A stretch of 64,000 nucleotides of DNA from Pseudomonas viridiflava. GTDB taxonomy: Bacteria > Pseudomonadota > Gammaproteobacteria > Pseudomonadales > Pseudomonadaceae. The DNA is taken from contig NZ_UUIS01000041.1 of the NCBI RefSeq assembly GCF_900589395.1, positions 62,001 through 126,000 of the forward strand. Direction: 5' to 3'. The stretch's first letter is position 1; each line of letters opens with the position of its first letter. Both the position numbers and the translations under genes were made by a program. The notes beneath the pieces were generated by a model. That model saw only the letters and a program-made list of their open reading frames with translations, did no database searches and was not told where the DNA came from. Below are positions 17,153 through 26,617 of this stretch, piece after piece.

Positions 17153-18127
17153 TCAGCCTTTCCAGGCCTGGGTGTTGACCAGGTTCTGCGGGCGCTCGCC
17201 CAGCAGGGCGCTGCGCAGGTTGGTACAGGCCAGGTCCGCCATCGCCTGGCGGGTTTCATGGGTGGCCGAGCCGATGTGCGGCAGGGTCACGGCGTTGCTG
17301 AGCTGGAACAGCGGCGAGTCGGACAGCGGCTCTTTCTCGTACACATCCAGGCCGGCGCCGCGAATCGTACCGTTCTGCAAGGCCTGGATCAGGGCCGGTT
17401 CGTCGACCACCGGGCCACGCGAGATATTGACCAGGATGGCTCCGGGCTTCATCAGCGACAATTCGCGCTCGCCGATCAGGTGATGGGTCTTTTCGCTCAA
17501 CGGTACCACCAGGCAGACGAAATCAGCCTCGGCAAGCAGTTGCTCCAGGCTGCGAAATTGCGCGCCCAGTTCCTGTTCCAGCGCGGTCTTGCGGCTGTTG
17601 CCGCTGTACAGGATCGGCATGTTGAAACCCAGACGGCCGCGACGGGCCACGGCGGCGCCGATATTGCCCATGCCGACGATGCCCAGGGTCTTGCCGTAGA
17701 CGTCGGTGCCAAAATGCGGCGGCTCGATGCTGCGCTTCCAGTTGCCGGCCTTGGTGTAGGCGTCCAGCTCGGCGACGCGGCGGGCACTGCTCATGATCAG
17801 CGAAAAGCCCAGGTCAGCGGTGCTTTCGGTCAGCACGTCCGGGGTGTTGGTCAGCAGGATGCCGCGCTCGGTGAGGTAGTCGACATCGTAGTTGTCGTAG
17901 CCTACCGAAATGCTTGAAACCACTTCGAGGTGCTTCGCGCCGGCCAGTTGCTCGCGGCCCAGCTTGCGGCCCGAGCCGATCAGTCCGTGGGACTCGGGCA
18001 GCGCTTCGTTGAACTGCGCGTTGATGTCGCCATGCTTCGGATCGGGCACGATCACGTTGAAGTCCTGCGCCAGGCGCTCAGCCATTTGCGGATTGACACG
18101 GCTGAAGGCGAGTACGGTTTTTTTCAT
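17153..18127 (-). CDS. ghrB: D-2-hydroxyacid dehydrogenase, GhrB-type glyoxylate/hydroxypyruvate/2-ketogluconate reductase
   Basis: 324 aa NAD(P)-dependent D-isomer 2-hydroxyacid dehydrogenase. The Rossmann motif GMGNIG spans residues 152-157. The catalytic residues are Arg237 (NISRGPVVDE), Glu266 (DVYEKEPL) and His284 (LPHIGSATHETR). The close match of these blocks to the GhrB/TkrA group suggests reduction of glyoxylate, hydroxypyruvate or 2-ketogluconate; the exact substrate is not settled by sequence. The ATG at 18127 begins the conserved MKKTVLAFSR; an upstream in-frame start at 18163 adds a poor extension. Confidence 0.85.
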   Translation of the reverse strand: MKKTVLAFSRVNPQMAERLAQDFNVIVPDPKHGDINAQFNEALPESHGLIGSGRKLGREQLAGAKHLEVVSSISVGYDNYDVDYLTERGILLTNTPDVLTESTADLGFSLIMSSARRVAELDAYTKAGNWKRSIEPPHFGTDVYGKTLGIVGMGNIGAAVARRGRLGFNMPILYSGNSRKTALEQELGAQFRSLEQLLAEADFVCLVVPLSEKTHHLIGERELSLMKPGAILVNISRGPVVDEPALIQALQNGTIRGAGLDVYEKEPLSDSPLFQLSNAVTLPHIGSATHETRQAMADLACTNLRSALLGERPQNLVNTQAWKG

Positions 18128-18223
18128 TGTGCTGTCACTCTTGACCGGATGAATGAGTAGCACGCTAACATTTCGCTCCTGATCGGTCAGCCGTTTTCTT
18201 GTCGTACAACTGTCCAGGCCAGG

Positions 18224-19162
18224 CTATGCAAGGGTGTGCGCCTGCAGGTCGGCTTCATCGGCGGCGAGGATGTCCGGCAGGGTGCTGCGCAGGTATTCGA
18301 CCCAAGTCTTGATCTTGGCATCCAGGTACTGGCGCGACGGGTACACCGCATACAGGTTCAGTTCCTGGAAGCGATAGCGCGGCAGCACCCGCACCAGCGT
18401 GCCGTCGCGCAGGCCGTCGATGGCCGAATAGATCGGCAGGATGCCGACACCCATGCCGCTGGCAATGGCGGTCTTCATCGCTTCGGCGGAGTTGACCAGG
18501 AACGGCGAATGGTTGAGGGTCACGGTTTCCTGGCCCTCGGGGCCGTTGAACTGCCATTTGTCCAGCGGGAACACCGGGCTGACCAGGCGCAGGCAGGCGT
18601 GCGTCAGCAATTCGGCCGGCTTGTGTGCCATGCCGCGGGCCTTGATGTAGGACGGCGAGGCACAGACGATGCTGTAGGTGATGCCCAGGCGCTGCGACAC
18701 AAAGCCCGAGTCGGGCAGTTCGCTGGCCAGCACGATGGACACGTCGTAGCCGTCTTCGAGCAGGTCCGGCACCCGGTTGGTCAGCGTCAGGTCGAACGAC
18801 ACGTCCTGGTGCTCGCTGCGGTAGCGGGCGATGGCATCGATCACGTAATGCTGGCCGACTCCCGGCATCGAATGCACCTTGAGCTGCCCGGCCGGGCGCG
18901 CATGGGCGTCGCTGGCCTCGGCTTCGGCTTCTTCGACATACGCCAGGATCTGCTCGCAGCGTTGCAGGTAGCGCTTGCCGGCCTCGGTCAGGGCAATGCG
19001 CCGTGTGGTGCGATTGAGCAGGCGGGTCTGCAGGTGCGCCTCCAGATTGGAGACGGCTCGCGAGATATTGGCAGTGGTGGTGTCCAGTTGTATGGCAGCC
19101 GCAGTAAAACTGCCTGCTTGCGCCACACAACTGAAGGCGCGCATGTTTTGCAGGGTGTCCAT
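18224..19162 (-). CDS. LysR-family transcriptional regulator
   Basis: 312 aa. The N-terminal winged helix-turn-helix (about 1-60: MDTLQNMRAFSCVAQAGSFT, then the recognition helix around TTANISRAVSNLEAHLQTRL) is followed by a linker helix and a periplasmic-binding-type effector domain. It is divergent from the outer-membrane efflux gene at 19360, with 197 bp between, and probably controls that efflux operon in response to an aromatic or weak-acid inducer. The effector is inference from the pump family. Confidence 0.9.
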   Translation of the reverse strand: MDTLQNMRAFSCVAQAGSFTAAAIQLDTTTANISRAVSNLEAHLQTRLLNRTTRRIALTEAGKRYLQRCEQILAYVEEAEAEASDAHARPAGQLKVHSMPGVGQHYVIDAIARYRSEHQDVSFDLTLTNRVPDLLEDGYDVSIVLASELPDSGFVSQRLGITYSIVCASPSYIKARGMAHKPAELLTHACLRLVSPVFPLDKWQFNGPEGQETVTLNHSPFLVNSAEAMKTAIASGMGVGILPIYSAIDGLRDGTLVRVLPRYRFQELNLYAVYPSRQYLDAKIKTWVEYLRSTLPDILAADEADLQAHTLA

Positions 19163-19359
19163 GGTGATCTCTGGAGGGTACGACGGTCACGGTTGGCAAA
19201 TTGTGACATGAAGTTACCGCTGTCTGTCCATCCCGACGACAGCGATTATCTCCAAATCTGTAACAAAGATTCACATTCGGCCCCGCTTATCGCCACCTTG
19301 GGCGCCGCCTAGAATCGCGGCACTTACAGGCGTTTCATTCCTCTCGGGAAATTGCAGCA

Positions 19360-20817
19360 GTGCCGCGTCGCATCATCAAGGCCTTTGGTTTTCTGGCGAT
19401 TTGCCTATCGCTTGACGGCTGTATTTCCACCCAAGGCATCATGCCTCATACCGATCACATGCCCACTGCCGATCTGGCCATCGAACTGGCGCAGCGCGAC
19501 GCCGGCTGGCCACGTGTGCAGTGGTGGCGTGCCTATGGCGATCCGCAACTCGATGCCTGGGTCGAACGGGCCGGGCAGGGCAGCCCGAGCCTGGCCGCCG
19601 CTGCCGCCCGTGTGCGTGAAGCGCAGGCCATGGCCGGCCGGGTCGAGTCGCGCGAGGCGTTGCAGGTTGACGCCAGTGGCCGGGCCGCACGCCGCCAGTG
19701 GCCTGACGACGGTTTTTATGGCCCCGGCGACCTGGCCGAGAGCCGCACCTGGGACAACAGTGCCGGGCTGGCCCTGAGCCTGGACCTGGACCTGTGGGGG
19801 CGCGAACGCAGCGCCAGTGAGCAGGCCATGGACCTGGCGCACCAGCGCGCCGCCGAACAGCGCCAGGCGCAACTGGCCTTGCAGGCCAACGTGGTGCGCG
19901 CCTATATCCAGTTGGCCCTGCAGCATGCCCGGCTGGGCATTCTCGAATCGACCCTTGAGCAACAGACACACATCCTTGAACTGGCCCGGCGACGCCTGGC
20001 AGCGGGCATCGGCACCCAGCTGGAGGTCAGCCAGGCCCAGGCGCCGTTGCCGGAAACCCATCGGCAGATCGATGCGCTGCACGAGGCGGTGACTGTGCAC
20101 CAGCATCAACTGGCCGCCCTGGCCGGTCTGGCCCCGCAAGAGGGCGAACAGCTCCAGCGCCCGGCCCTGGCCTTGCAGCAGCCGCTCTCTTTGCCGGCCG
20201 CCTTGCCGGCGCAACTGCTCGGCCAGCGCCCGGACGTGGTCGCCAGCCGCTGGCAGGTGGCGGCCCAGGCCCGGGGCGTCGAGGTGGCGCAGGCCGGCTT
20301 CTATCCCAATGTCGACCTGACCGCCAGCCTCGGCTACCTGGCCACCGGCGGCAACCTGCTGGGGTTTCTGGCGTCACGCAAACTGGCCTGGAACGCCGGC
20401 CCCGCCTTGAGCCTGCCGTTATTGGACGGCGGCCGCCTGCGCGCCGAACTCGGTCAGGCCAGCGCCGGCCATGACCTGGCCGTGGCGCATTACCAGCAGA
20501 CGCTGGTCAGCGCGCTGCAAGACGTTGCCGACCAACTCCTGCGCCGCCAATCGCTGGACACCCAACAGACGCTGGCCGGTGAGTCGGTGGCCGCCGCCCA
20601 CAACAATTGCGAACTGGCGCGCCTGGCCTGGCAGCGCGGGCTGGTCGACTACCTGAGCGTGCTCCAGGCACAGACCCAACTGTGGCGCCAGCAGGACATC
20701 CAGCAACAGGTCGAAGCGGCGCGATTGCAAGCCTATGCCGGGCTGGCGGTGGCGCTGGGCGGCGGCTTGCAAGCGGGCGCCGACACCCCGCCCGAACCGA
20801 CCCTGCAACCCCGGTAG
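19360..20817 (+). CDS. NodT/OprM-type outer-membrane lipoprotein of a tripartite efflux pump
   Basis: 485 aa from a GTG at 19360. The signal peptide ends in a lipobox (LSLDGC, with Cys about residue 21). The TolC-like coiled-coil halves contain the repeated block seen as RAYIQLALQHARLGILESTL, LEQQTHILELARRRLAAGIG and GQRPDVVASRWQVAAQARGV. It forms the outer channel for the FUSC pump encoded downstream. The stop codon TAG (20815-20817) lies inside the first bases of REP copy C. The gap to the pump gene is 215 bp and mostly REP. Confidence 0.9.
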   Translation: MPRRIIKAFGFLAICLSLDGCISTQGIMPHTDHMPTADLAIELAQRDAGWPRVQWWRAYGDPQLDAWVERAGQGSPSLAAAAARVREAQAMAGRVESREALQVDASGRAARRQWPDDGFYGPGDLAESRTWDNSAGLALSLDLDLWGRERSASEQAMDLAHQRAAEQRQAQLALQANVVRAYIQLALQHARLGILESTLEQQTHILELARRRLAAGIGTQLEVSQAQAPLPETHRQIDALHEAVTVHQHQLAALAGLAPQEGEQLQRPALALQQPLSLPAALPAQLLGQRPDVVASRWQVAAQARGVEVAQAGFYPNVDLTASLGYLATGGNLLGFLASRKLAWNAGPALSLPLLDGGRLRAELGQASAGHDLAVAHYQQTLVSALQDVADQLLRRQSLDTQQTLAGESVAAAHNNCELARLAWQRGLVDYLSVLQAQTQLWRQQDIQQQVEAARLQAYAGLAVALGGGLQAGADTPPEPTLQPR

Positions 20818-20980
20818 GAGCGCGCTTGCCCGCGACCGGCTGCGTTAGCAGTCGTAAATTTGTGGCGTTTCACAAATCCTGTAGGTGTTCGCAGTCATAA
20901 ATTTTTGGGGTTTCGACAATTTTACGAGCGCTAGCGCACTCGGTCGCGGTGGTCCGGCATTCCGGCAAGCGCGCTCCTAC
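20814..20980 (+). repeat. Long REP palindrome, two-unit form (copy C)
   Basis: 167 bp. GTAGGAGCGCGCTTGCCC starts it and GCAAGCGCGCTCCTAC ends it. The core holds two units, CAGTCGTAAATTTGTGGCG and CAGTCATAAATTTTTGGGG. The right arm has an extra GGTGGTCCGGCATTCC block shared with copy A. It separates the outer-membrane channel gene from the rest of the efflux operon and provides that gene's stop codon. Confidence 0.87.
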
Positions 20981-21032
20981 ACCAGTCCGGTGTGTGTTTT
21001 GCGACAGCGGGTTATTTCTACGGAGAGCACAC

Positions 21033-23216
21033 ATGAACCTTGCCCTGCAACGCCTGACCGCCTTGCCCTGGCGGCGTGAAGCCCAGGCCTGGCTGCGCAG
21101 CGATGGCGTGACCTGGGTGTACATCGCCAAGGTCCTGCTGGCGGCCTTCACCACCTATTGGCTGGCCTTGCGCCTGGAGCTGCCGCAGCCGCGGATCGCA
21201 GTGATCACCGTGGTGCTGGTCATGCAGCCGCAAAGCGGGCAGGTGTTCGCCAAGAGCTTCTATCGTTTGCTCGGCACCCTGGCCGGCTCGACGATGATGG
21301 TGCTGCTCATGGCTTTGTTCGGCCAGGACTCGGTGCCGTTTCTGGGCTGCCTGGCCCTGTGGGTGGGCCTGTGTGCGGCAGGGGCAGCGCGGTTTCGCAA
21401 CTTTCGTGCCTATGCCTTCGTGCTTGCCGGCTACACCGCTGCCCTGATCGGCCTGCCGGCGCTGGCGCACCCTGAGGGCGCCTTCATGGCGGCGGTATGG
21501 CGGGTGCTGGAAATCGCACTCGGCATCGCCTGCGCCACCGTGGTCAGCGCCGCGATCCTGCCGCAGAGCGCCAGTGTCGCGATGCGCAACACGCTGTTCC
21601 AGCGCTTCGGCCGCTATGCGCGGTTCGTGGTCGACGGTTTGCGCACCGGTCACCCACAGTCGACCTTTGAAGCCTGCAACCTGCAGTTCGTCGCCGAGGC
21701 CATTGGCCTTGAAGGGCTGCGCAGCGTCACGCTGTTTGAAGACCCGTCCATGCGCCGGCGCAATGGCCGGCTCAACCGCCTGAACAGCGAATTCATGGCC
21801 ATCACCACGCGCTTCAATGCGCTGCATCAGTTGCTCGAAAGGCTGCGCAGCCTGCCGCAGCAACGGGTGTTGCAACAGCTTGAACCGGGGTTGGCCAGCC
21901 TGGTGTCGGTGCTGGAACACTGCGCCGATCATGCCTTGAACCTGGAAGATGCCGCGCGCCTGGCGCTGCGCCTGGAACACTGGAAAAACCAGTGGCCGCC
22001 CCTGGTGCGCCAGTTGCGTCGGGCCCTGGAAGAGGGCAGCCCCAGCGACGCCGAGCGCCTGGATTTTCACACCGCGTTCGAGCTGCTGTACCGGCTGGCC
22101 TGCGAGCTGCACAACTACGCGCTGACCCATGCGTCGCTCGCCGATCACAACCATATACGCGAGCAATGGGAAGAGCCTTTCGTCAACCGCACCCATGGCA
22201 TGGCCGTGCTCGGCGCCGGGGTGCGCGCCACGCTGGTGGTGGGGTTGATGAGCGCCTGGTGGGTGCTGACCGCCTGGCCCAGTGGCGCCACGATGATTCT
22301 GGTGTCGGCGATCACCGTGGCCCTGTCGTCGATGAATGCCAACCCGTGGCGCATGTCGTTGCAGATGGCCGGCGGCACACTGCTCGCGGCCCTGGCTGGC
22401 TTTGTCGAAACCTTTATGGTCTACCCACGTATCGACGGCTTTGCCTTGCTGTGCCTGGTGCTGGCGCCGGTGCTGGTGGTCGGCACCTTCCTGTCCTCAA
22501 GGGCGCGCCGGGCCGGCTATGGGCTGGGGCTGATGCTGTTTTTCTGCATGGGCGCGCTGCCGGACAACCTCACCCGTTACGACCCGAGCCTGTTCATCAA
22601 CGAGTACCTGGCGATGGTCATCGGCATGCTGCTGTGCGCCGCTGCCGGAGCCATTATCCTGCCGCCCAACAGCCGCTGGATGTGGCGGCACCTGGAGGCT
22701 GACCTGCGTCGCCAGGTGGTGTTTGCTATCAGTGCGCCGCTGGCACGGTTGGGGTCGAGTTTCGAAAGCCAGACCCGCGACGTGATGCACCAGGCCGACA
22801 CACTGGCCGCCGGCCAGCCCCAGGTACAACGCCAGGTGCTGCGCTGGATGTTCGTGGTGCTGGAAATCGGCCACGCCATCATCGAACTGCGCCGCGAGCA
22901 GGCCCTGTTGCCGGTGCACCCCAGCTATGCCGAACACCGCGCCTGGCGGGTGTCGATCCGGGTCATGGGCCGCTCGTTGATCCGTCTGTTCATCCAGCCT
23001 GATACGCGCAATCTCAGGCGCAGCCAGGCCGCCGTCGAACGGGCCATCGGCCGGGTGCGCCAGACCGAAGAGCCCTTTGCCTCGCACTTCGACACCTCGC
23101 CGTTGCGCCGGGTCGAGAGCTACCTGCACTTCATCCGTACCTGCCTGCTGGACCCGCAATCGCCCTTGGCGACCTGTGAGGCGAATGCACAAGGAGCCGC
23201 CGCGCATGCCGCGTGA
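21033..23216 (+). CDS. FUSC-family (fusaric-acid-resistance type) inner-membrane transporter
   Basis: 727 aa. Two membrane blocks of five to six spans each (about 30-180 and 395-545) frame soluble domains, the layout of FusC/AaeB-type proteins. The sequence QPRIAVITVVLVMQPQSGQV after the first span and ATMILVSAITVALSSMNANP at the second block are typical. With the DUF1656 protein, a membrane-fusion protein and the NodT channel it should expel aromatic carboxylic acids or fusaric-acid-like compounds. It starts at ATG 21033 after CGGAGAG and overlaps the DUF1656 gene by 11 nt. Confidence 0.9.
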   Translation: MNLALQRLTALPWRREAQAWLRSDGVTWVYIAKVLLAAFTTYWLALRLELPQPRIAVITVVLVMQPQSGQVFAKSFYRLLGTLAGSTMMVLLMALFGQDSVPFLGCLALWVGLCAAGAARFRNFRAYAFVLAGYTAALIGLPALAHPEGAFMAAVWRVLEIALGIACATVVSAAILPQSASVAMRNTLFQRFGRYARFVVDGLRTGHPQSTFEACNLQFVAEAIGLEGLRSVTLFEDPSMRRRNGRLNRLNSEFMAITTRFNALHQLLERLRSLPQQRVLQQLEPGLASLVSVLEHCADHALNLEDAARLALRLEHWKNQWPPLVRQLRRALEEGSPSDAERLDFHTAFELLYRLACELHNYALTHASLADHNHIREQWEEPFVNRTHGMAVLGAGVRATLVVGLMSAWWVLTAWPSGATMILVSAITVALSSMNANPWRMSLQMAGGTLLAALAGFVETFMVYPRIDGFALLCLVLAPVLVVGTFLSSRARRAGYGLGLMLFFCMGALPDNLTRYDPSLFINEYLAMVIGMLLCAAAGAIILPPNSRWMWRHLEADLRRQVVFAISAPLARLGSSFESQTRDVMHQADTLAAGQPQVQRQVLRWMFVVLEIGHAIIELRREQALLPVHPSYAEHRAWRVSIRVMGRSLIRLFIQPDTRNLRRSQAAVERAIGRVRQTEEPFASHFDTSPLRRVESYLHFIRTCLLDPQSPLATCEANAQGAAAHAA

Positions 23217-23406
23217 AATAGCCCTTCACGGCCTGTACCTGCCAACCATGAGCCTGATGTTTGTGTTGGCCCTGCTGGTGGCCTGGGCGCTGGACCGGCT
23301 GTTGTCGAGCCTGGACCTGTACCGCCTGTTCTGGCACCCGGCGTTATTGCGCCTGAGCCTGTTTGTCTGCCTGTTCAGCGCCCTGGCGCTGCCCCTTTAC
23401 CGTTGA
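23206..23406 (+). CDS. DUF1656 small membrane protein of the efflux pump (AaeX-like)
   Basis: 66 aa with two membrane spans and the DUF1656 pattern (EIALHGLYLPTMSLMFVLA, then LYRLFWHPALLRLSLFVCLF). AAGGAG lies 10 nt before the ATG. It lies inside the efflux operon, overlapping the FUSC gene. AaeX-type proteins accompany AaeAB pumps; their exact part is not known. Confidence 0.85.
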   Translation: MPREIALHGLYLPTMSLMFVLALLVAWALDRLLSSLDLYRLFWHPALLRLSLFVCLFSALALPLYR

Positions 23407-23416
23407 GAGTGCGTGG

Positions 23417-24274
23417 ATGAAAAAGCTGTTCAGTGTGGGCGCGACCCTGTTGATTCTGGCGCTGGCGATCTTTCTGGGGCACAGCCTGTGGGTGCATTAC
23501 ATGGACACTCCCTGGACCCGCGATGGGCGGGTGCGCGCCGACATCATCAACGTTGCACCGCAAGTGGCCGGTACGGTCATCAACGTTGCCGTGCGTGATA
23601 ATCAGCAGGTCAGCAAAGGCGACCTGCTGTTGCAGATCGACCCGGAGCACTACCGCTTGGCGGTCAAGCAGGCCAGGGCTGATCTGGCGGCGCGCCAGGC
23701 CGCCTGGCAGATGCGCGCCAGCAACGCCAGGCGCCGCGCCGACATGGACGCGCTGGTGATCTCGGCCGAAAACCGCGACGATGCCGGGCACCTGGCGCTG
23801 GCCGCCCAGGCGGACTATCAACTGGCCCAGGCGCGCCTGGAAAGTGCCGAACTGGACCTGGCGCGCACCCGCGTGCTGGCCTCGGTGGATGGCTACGTCA
23901 CCAACCTCAACGTGCACCGCGGCGACTACGCGCACATTGGCGAGGCGAAGCTGGCCGTGGTCGACATGAACTCGTTCTGGGTCTATGGCTTTTTCGAAGA
24001 AACCAAGTTGCCGCACCTGCGCATCGGTGATACCGCCGAGCTGCAGTTGATGAGCGGCCAACGCCTCACCGGCCATGTCGACAGCATTGCCCGCGGCATC
24101 TACGACCGCGACAACCCTGAAAGCCGCGAGCTGCTGGCCGACGTCAACCCGACCTTCAACTGGGTACGCCTGGCCCAGCGCGTACCGGTACGCATACAGC
24201 TCGATCCGTTGCCGGACGGGGTGCTGCTGGCGGCGGGGATGACCTGTACGGTGGTGGTAAAGGCGCGCTTGTGA
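23417..24274 (+). CDS. HlyD-family membrane-fusion protein of the FUSC pump (AaeA/FusE-like)
   Basis: 285 aa. One N-terminal membrane anchor (about 4-24), then a barrel-sandwich/lipoyl domain (APQVAGTVINVAVRDNQQVS), a short helical hairpin (about 85-150), and the second lipoyl half (LASVDGYVTNLNVHRGDYAH). It bridges the inner FUSC protein and the outer NodT channel. The ATG at 23417 is preferred because the membrane anchor begins there. It is the last gene of the operon and ends 17 bp from the convergent short-chain dehydrogenase. Confidence 0.9.
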   Translation: MKKLFSVGATLLILALAIFLGHSLWVHYMDTPWTRDGRVRADIINVAPQVAGTVINVAVRDNQQVSKGDLLLQIDPEHYRLAVKQARADLAARQAAWQMRASNARRRADMDALVISAENRDDAGHLALAAQADYQLAQARLESAELDLARTRVLASVDGYVTNLNVHRGDYAHIGEAKLAVVDMNSFWVYGFFEETKLPHLRIGDTAELQLMSGQRLTGHVDSIARGIYDRDNPESRELLADVNPTFNWVRLAQRVPVRIQLDPLPDGVLLAAGMTCTVVVKARL

Positions 24275-24291
24275 TGAAGCGGCAACAGACC

Positions 24292-25110
24292 CTAGAGGGT
24301 CAGATTCAATCCAAAACGCTTTTTCAACACCCTGTCCAGCACCCCCTTGGGCACCAGCCACGCCACCAGTGGCATCAGCCGCGAGCCGTTGCCCAGGCGC
24401 AGCAGGCGCGGTGGGCGTGGGCGTTGCAGGGCGGCGACCACACCCTGGGCAAACTCCTCGGCCGAGGTCGGGTTGTCCTGCGAGGCACGGGCCCGGGCGC
24501 GAATGCCGTCGCGGATCGGCCACCAGGGCGAGGCTTGATCGAGCAACTGTTCGGCCTCCTGGGTGGCGTGGCTGGCAAAGCGTGAGGCGATGGCGCCCGG
24601 CTGGACTTCCATCACCCGGATGCCGAAGGGCGCGAGCTCCAGGCGCAGCGCTTCGCTCAGCGCATGCACGGCAGCCTTGGAGGCGCAGTAGGCGCCGGCG
24701 AACGGGGTGACCAGCACGCCGGACACGCTGCCGATATTGACCACCAATCCCTTGTTGCGGCGCAGGGCCGGGAATAGGGCGCGGGTGACGCCGATCACGG
24801 CAAAGACGTTGGTGTCGAACTGGCGTTGCAGGGCCGGCACGCCGCCGTCGAGCAAAGGCCCCATGGCGCCGTAGCCGGCGTTGTTGATCAGCACATCCAG
24901 CCCGATCGGGGCCAGGCGCTGGCCCAGTTGCTCAAGGGCGGCGCTGTCGTTGACGTCCAGTTGTACGGCCGTGAAGCCGGCGGCACTGAGCGCGGCGACA
25001 TCCTCGGCCTTGCGGGCCGTGGCCCAGACCTCGTGGCCGGCGGCGCGCAGGGCGTCGGCCAGCGCGCGGCCGATACCGCTGGAACAGCCGGTGATCAGGG
25101 TGACGGGCAT
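24292..25110 (-). CDS. Short-chain dehydrogenase/reductase (classical SDR)
   Basis: 272 aa. Cofactor motif TGCSSGIG near residue 7, the structural NNAG motif (LINNAGYGAMG), Ser near NIGSVSG and the active-site YxxxK as YCASKAAVHAL. This is the 'classical' SDR pattern; similar proteins are often labelled as retinol- or 3-oxoacyl-type dehydrogenases, but the substrate cannot be read from sequence. The ATG at 25110 begins the cofactor-binding fold at once and has AAGGAGCC just upstream. The stop codon lies within a perfect 14-bp palindrome at 24288-24301. Confidence 0.88.
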   Translation of the reverse strand: MPVTLITGCSSGIGRALADALRAAGHEVWATARKAEDVAALSAAGFTAVQLDVNDSAALEQLGQRLAPIGLDVLINNAGYGAMGPLLDGGVPALQRQFDTNVFAVIGVTRALFPALRRNKGLVVNIGSVSGVLVTPFAGAYCASKAAVHALSEALRLELAPFGIRVMEVQPGAIASRFASHATQEAEQLLDQASPWWPIRDGIRARARASQDNPTSAEEFAQGVVAALQRPRPPRLLRLGNGSRLMPLVAWLVPKGVLDRVLKKRFGLNLTL

Positions 25111-25251
25111 GAAGGCTCCTTGGGGAAGAAACAGCTTTGATTGCACGGCTGTACGGTTAAGGGCAAGCGCGCTCCTGGGGCGCAAGCTTGCACCAGGCGG
25201 CGATCTTTTTCAGTTGCGGTGCGGGCTTCTTCGCGGTTGAAGTCGCTCTCA

Positions 25252-25279
25252 TCAAACACAAAATAACTTACTGACTTTA
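25252..25279 (-). repeat. 28-nt AT-rich motif, copy 3
   Basis: Read on the minus strand it begins TAAAGTCAGTAAGTTA and ends TTTTGTGTTTGA, matching the copy at 60821 at 22 of 28 positions. It lies in the 330-bp gap between the SDR gene and the next minus-strand gene, 22 bp from REP copy D. That gap also holds a single degenerate REP arm near 25163 and no gene. Confidence 0.5.
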
Positions 25280-25301
25280 TTGGCTATTGAATTCACCGCT
25301 T

Positions 25302-25409
25302 GTAGGAGCGAGCTTGCCCGCGACCGGCTGCGTTAGCAGTCGTAAATTTTCAGCGTTTCCGAGATTTTGCGAGCGCTACGCACTCGGTCGCGGGCAAGCG
25401 CGCTCCTAC
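25302..25409 (+). repeat. Long REP palindrome, one-unit form (copy D)
   Basis: 108 bp, the cleanest copy. GTAGGAGCGAGCTTGCCC opens it, then come GACCGGCTGCGTTAGCAGTC, one core unit (GTAAATTTTCAGCGTTTCCG), GCGAGCGCTACGCACTCGGTC and the closing GGGCAAGCGCGCTCCTAC. Confidence 0.88.
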
Positions 25410-25440
25410 AACCTCCCGGCGGTTATCAAACGGTACTGGT

Positions 25441-25905
25441 TCAGTTGGAAAGGCGGCCTTGCAGGTGTTCGGCGCGAAACTCCAGGGTTTCGGCGCGGTA
25501 GCCGCTGCGCAGGGCCGGCAGCGGCAGGCATTCCTGCCAGGTGGCACCGGCCTGCAGTTCACCGGGGCCGCGATAGCGGGCCGAAGTGTAGGTGTTGTCA
25601 ACCAGGTTCACCGTGTCGCCGGGCACATACGCCGCCACGCGCCAGCGCAATTCCAGCAGCGGCACCGCATTGGTGTTGGTCAGGCTGACCTGCAAGGGCC
25701 GGTCGGCCGGGCAGGTCTGTGGGGCATGGGTCAGGCGCAGGTCCAGGCGTTCGAGCTGGCGGGTTTCTTGGCTGTCCTGCCAGATCACAAAGGTGGCGAC
25801 CAGGCCCAGCGCCACGGCAGCCACCAGCGAGACCGGCAGGGCCTTGGCCGGGTAGCGCAGCAGCAGGATCAGCCAGGTAAGGACAAGCAGGATGCCGATC
25901 AGCAT
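25441..25905 (-). CDS. Small membrane-anchored protein, function unknown
   Basis: 154 aa from the ATG at 25905, which follows a GGAG at suitable distance; an ATG at 25938 would add 11 residues. Two hydrophobic spans fill the first 45 residues (MLIGILLVLTWLILLLRYPA and LVAAVALGLVATFVI). The rest, about 100 residues, is a predicted extracytoplasmic beta-rich domain (LRLTHAPQTCPADRPLQVSL). I recognise it only as a conserved Pseudomonas-type hypothetical; the 'multidrug transporter' label sometimes given to such proteins is not supported by what I see. Confidence 0.65.
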   Translation of the reverse strand: MLIGILLVLTWLILLLRYPAKALPVSLVAAVALGLVATFVIWQDSQETRQLERLDLRLTHAPQTCPADRPLQVSLTNTNAVPLLELRWRVAAYVPGDTVNLVDNTYTSARYRGPGELQAGATWQECLPLPALRSGYRAETLEFRAEHLQGRLSN

Positions 25906-25979
25906 AGGGTGAATGCTCCGCGTAAAGATGCGCGTCATCCTACCCCAAAGCGAACCAGACCTGCCTGTGCCCGAAGGGT

Positions 25980-26336
25980 TCAGAAACTGTACAGGTCCGA
26001 GTCAGGCGCCATAACCCAGCGATCCTTGTCGTGTCGATGCAGGTAAGCCCTGGCACAGGCCTGCATCTGTCGATCAAAAGGGCACATCAAGTGCTGGTTG
26101 TCGAAATGCGCCTGTGTCGGCTTGCCACGCTTGAACCTGGCTTCCTTGATGGCCCAGGCCCGCAACTGGGTGCCTTCGGTGCAGACCAGGGCCAGGACCA
26201 CGGCGTCATAGGATCGGCTGTCGAGGGCCGGCAGTTCAATACAAAAAGGCGCATCCAGGTCGATGACCTGTTCGCGGCTCTCAACGACACAGGGTGCCGG
26301 TAGCGACGCGTCTATCTGGGCAAGCAGAATGCTCAT
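25980..26336 (-). CDS. Unrecognised 118-aa protein, related to its divergent neighbour
   Basis: 118 aa, no signal peptide or membrane span. It contains ESREQVIDLDAPFCIELPAL followed by DSRSYDAVVLAL and ends DRWVMAPDSDLYSF. These blocks line up with the divergently transcribed protein at 26618-27016 (LEVGQDLVLVLPAFDSDRYE and WHTMPSSIPYTF), with almost the same spacing (84 and 78 residues from LPA to the last F). The alternating pattern suggests a single beta-sandwich domain. Three of its cysteines (16, 32, 52) are absent from the neighbour. I do not recognise a family with certainty. Confidence 0.6.
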   Translation of the reverse strand: MSILLAQIDASLPAPCVVESREQVIDLDAPFCIELPALDSRSYDAVVLALVCTEGTQLRAWAIKEARFKRGKPTQAHFDNQHLMCPFDRQMQACARAYLHRHDKDRWVMAPDSDLYSF

Positions 26337-26617
26337 CTCGACTCCTCACTGACATCGTTTCTGGCAATCAGCGACTTTAACCACGTCGGGAAGTGGGCAT
26401 CTACTGTCATTTATGACAGGCGCTGATAAACGGTCGGCCCTTCATGTTTCGATGATTGCAGGGCATGGGCCTGGAGGCCTCAGTGATAAAAAAGGCTTTA
26501 GCACACCTTATTAGTGTCGTGTACTGGCAGGTTTATGAGTGCTCGGGATCAGCGTGTTCTTTTACAGTACTCATTCATGGAAGTGATTAATTGTAATTGA
26601 CCGTCGAGGTTGACAGG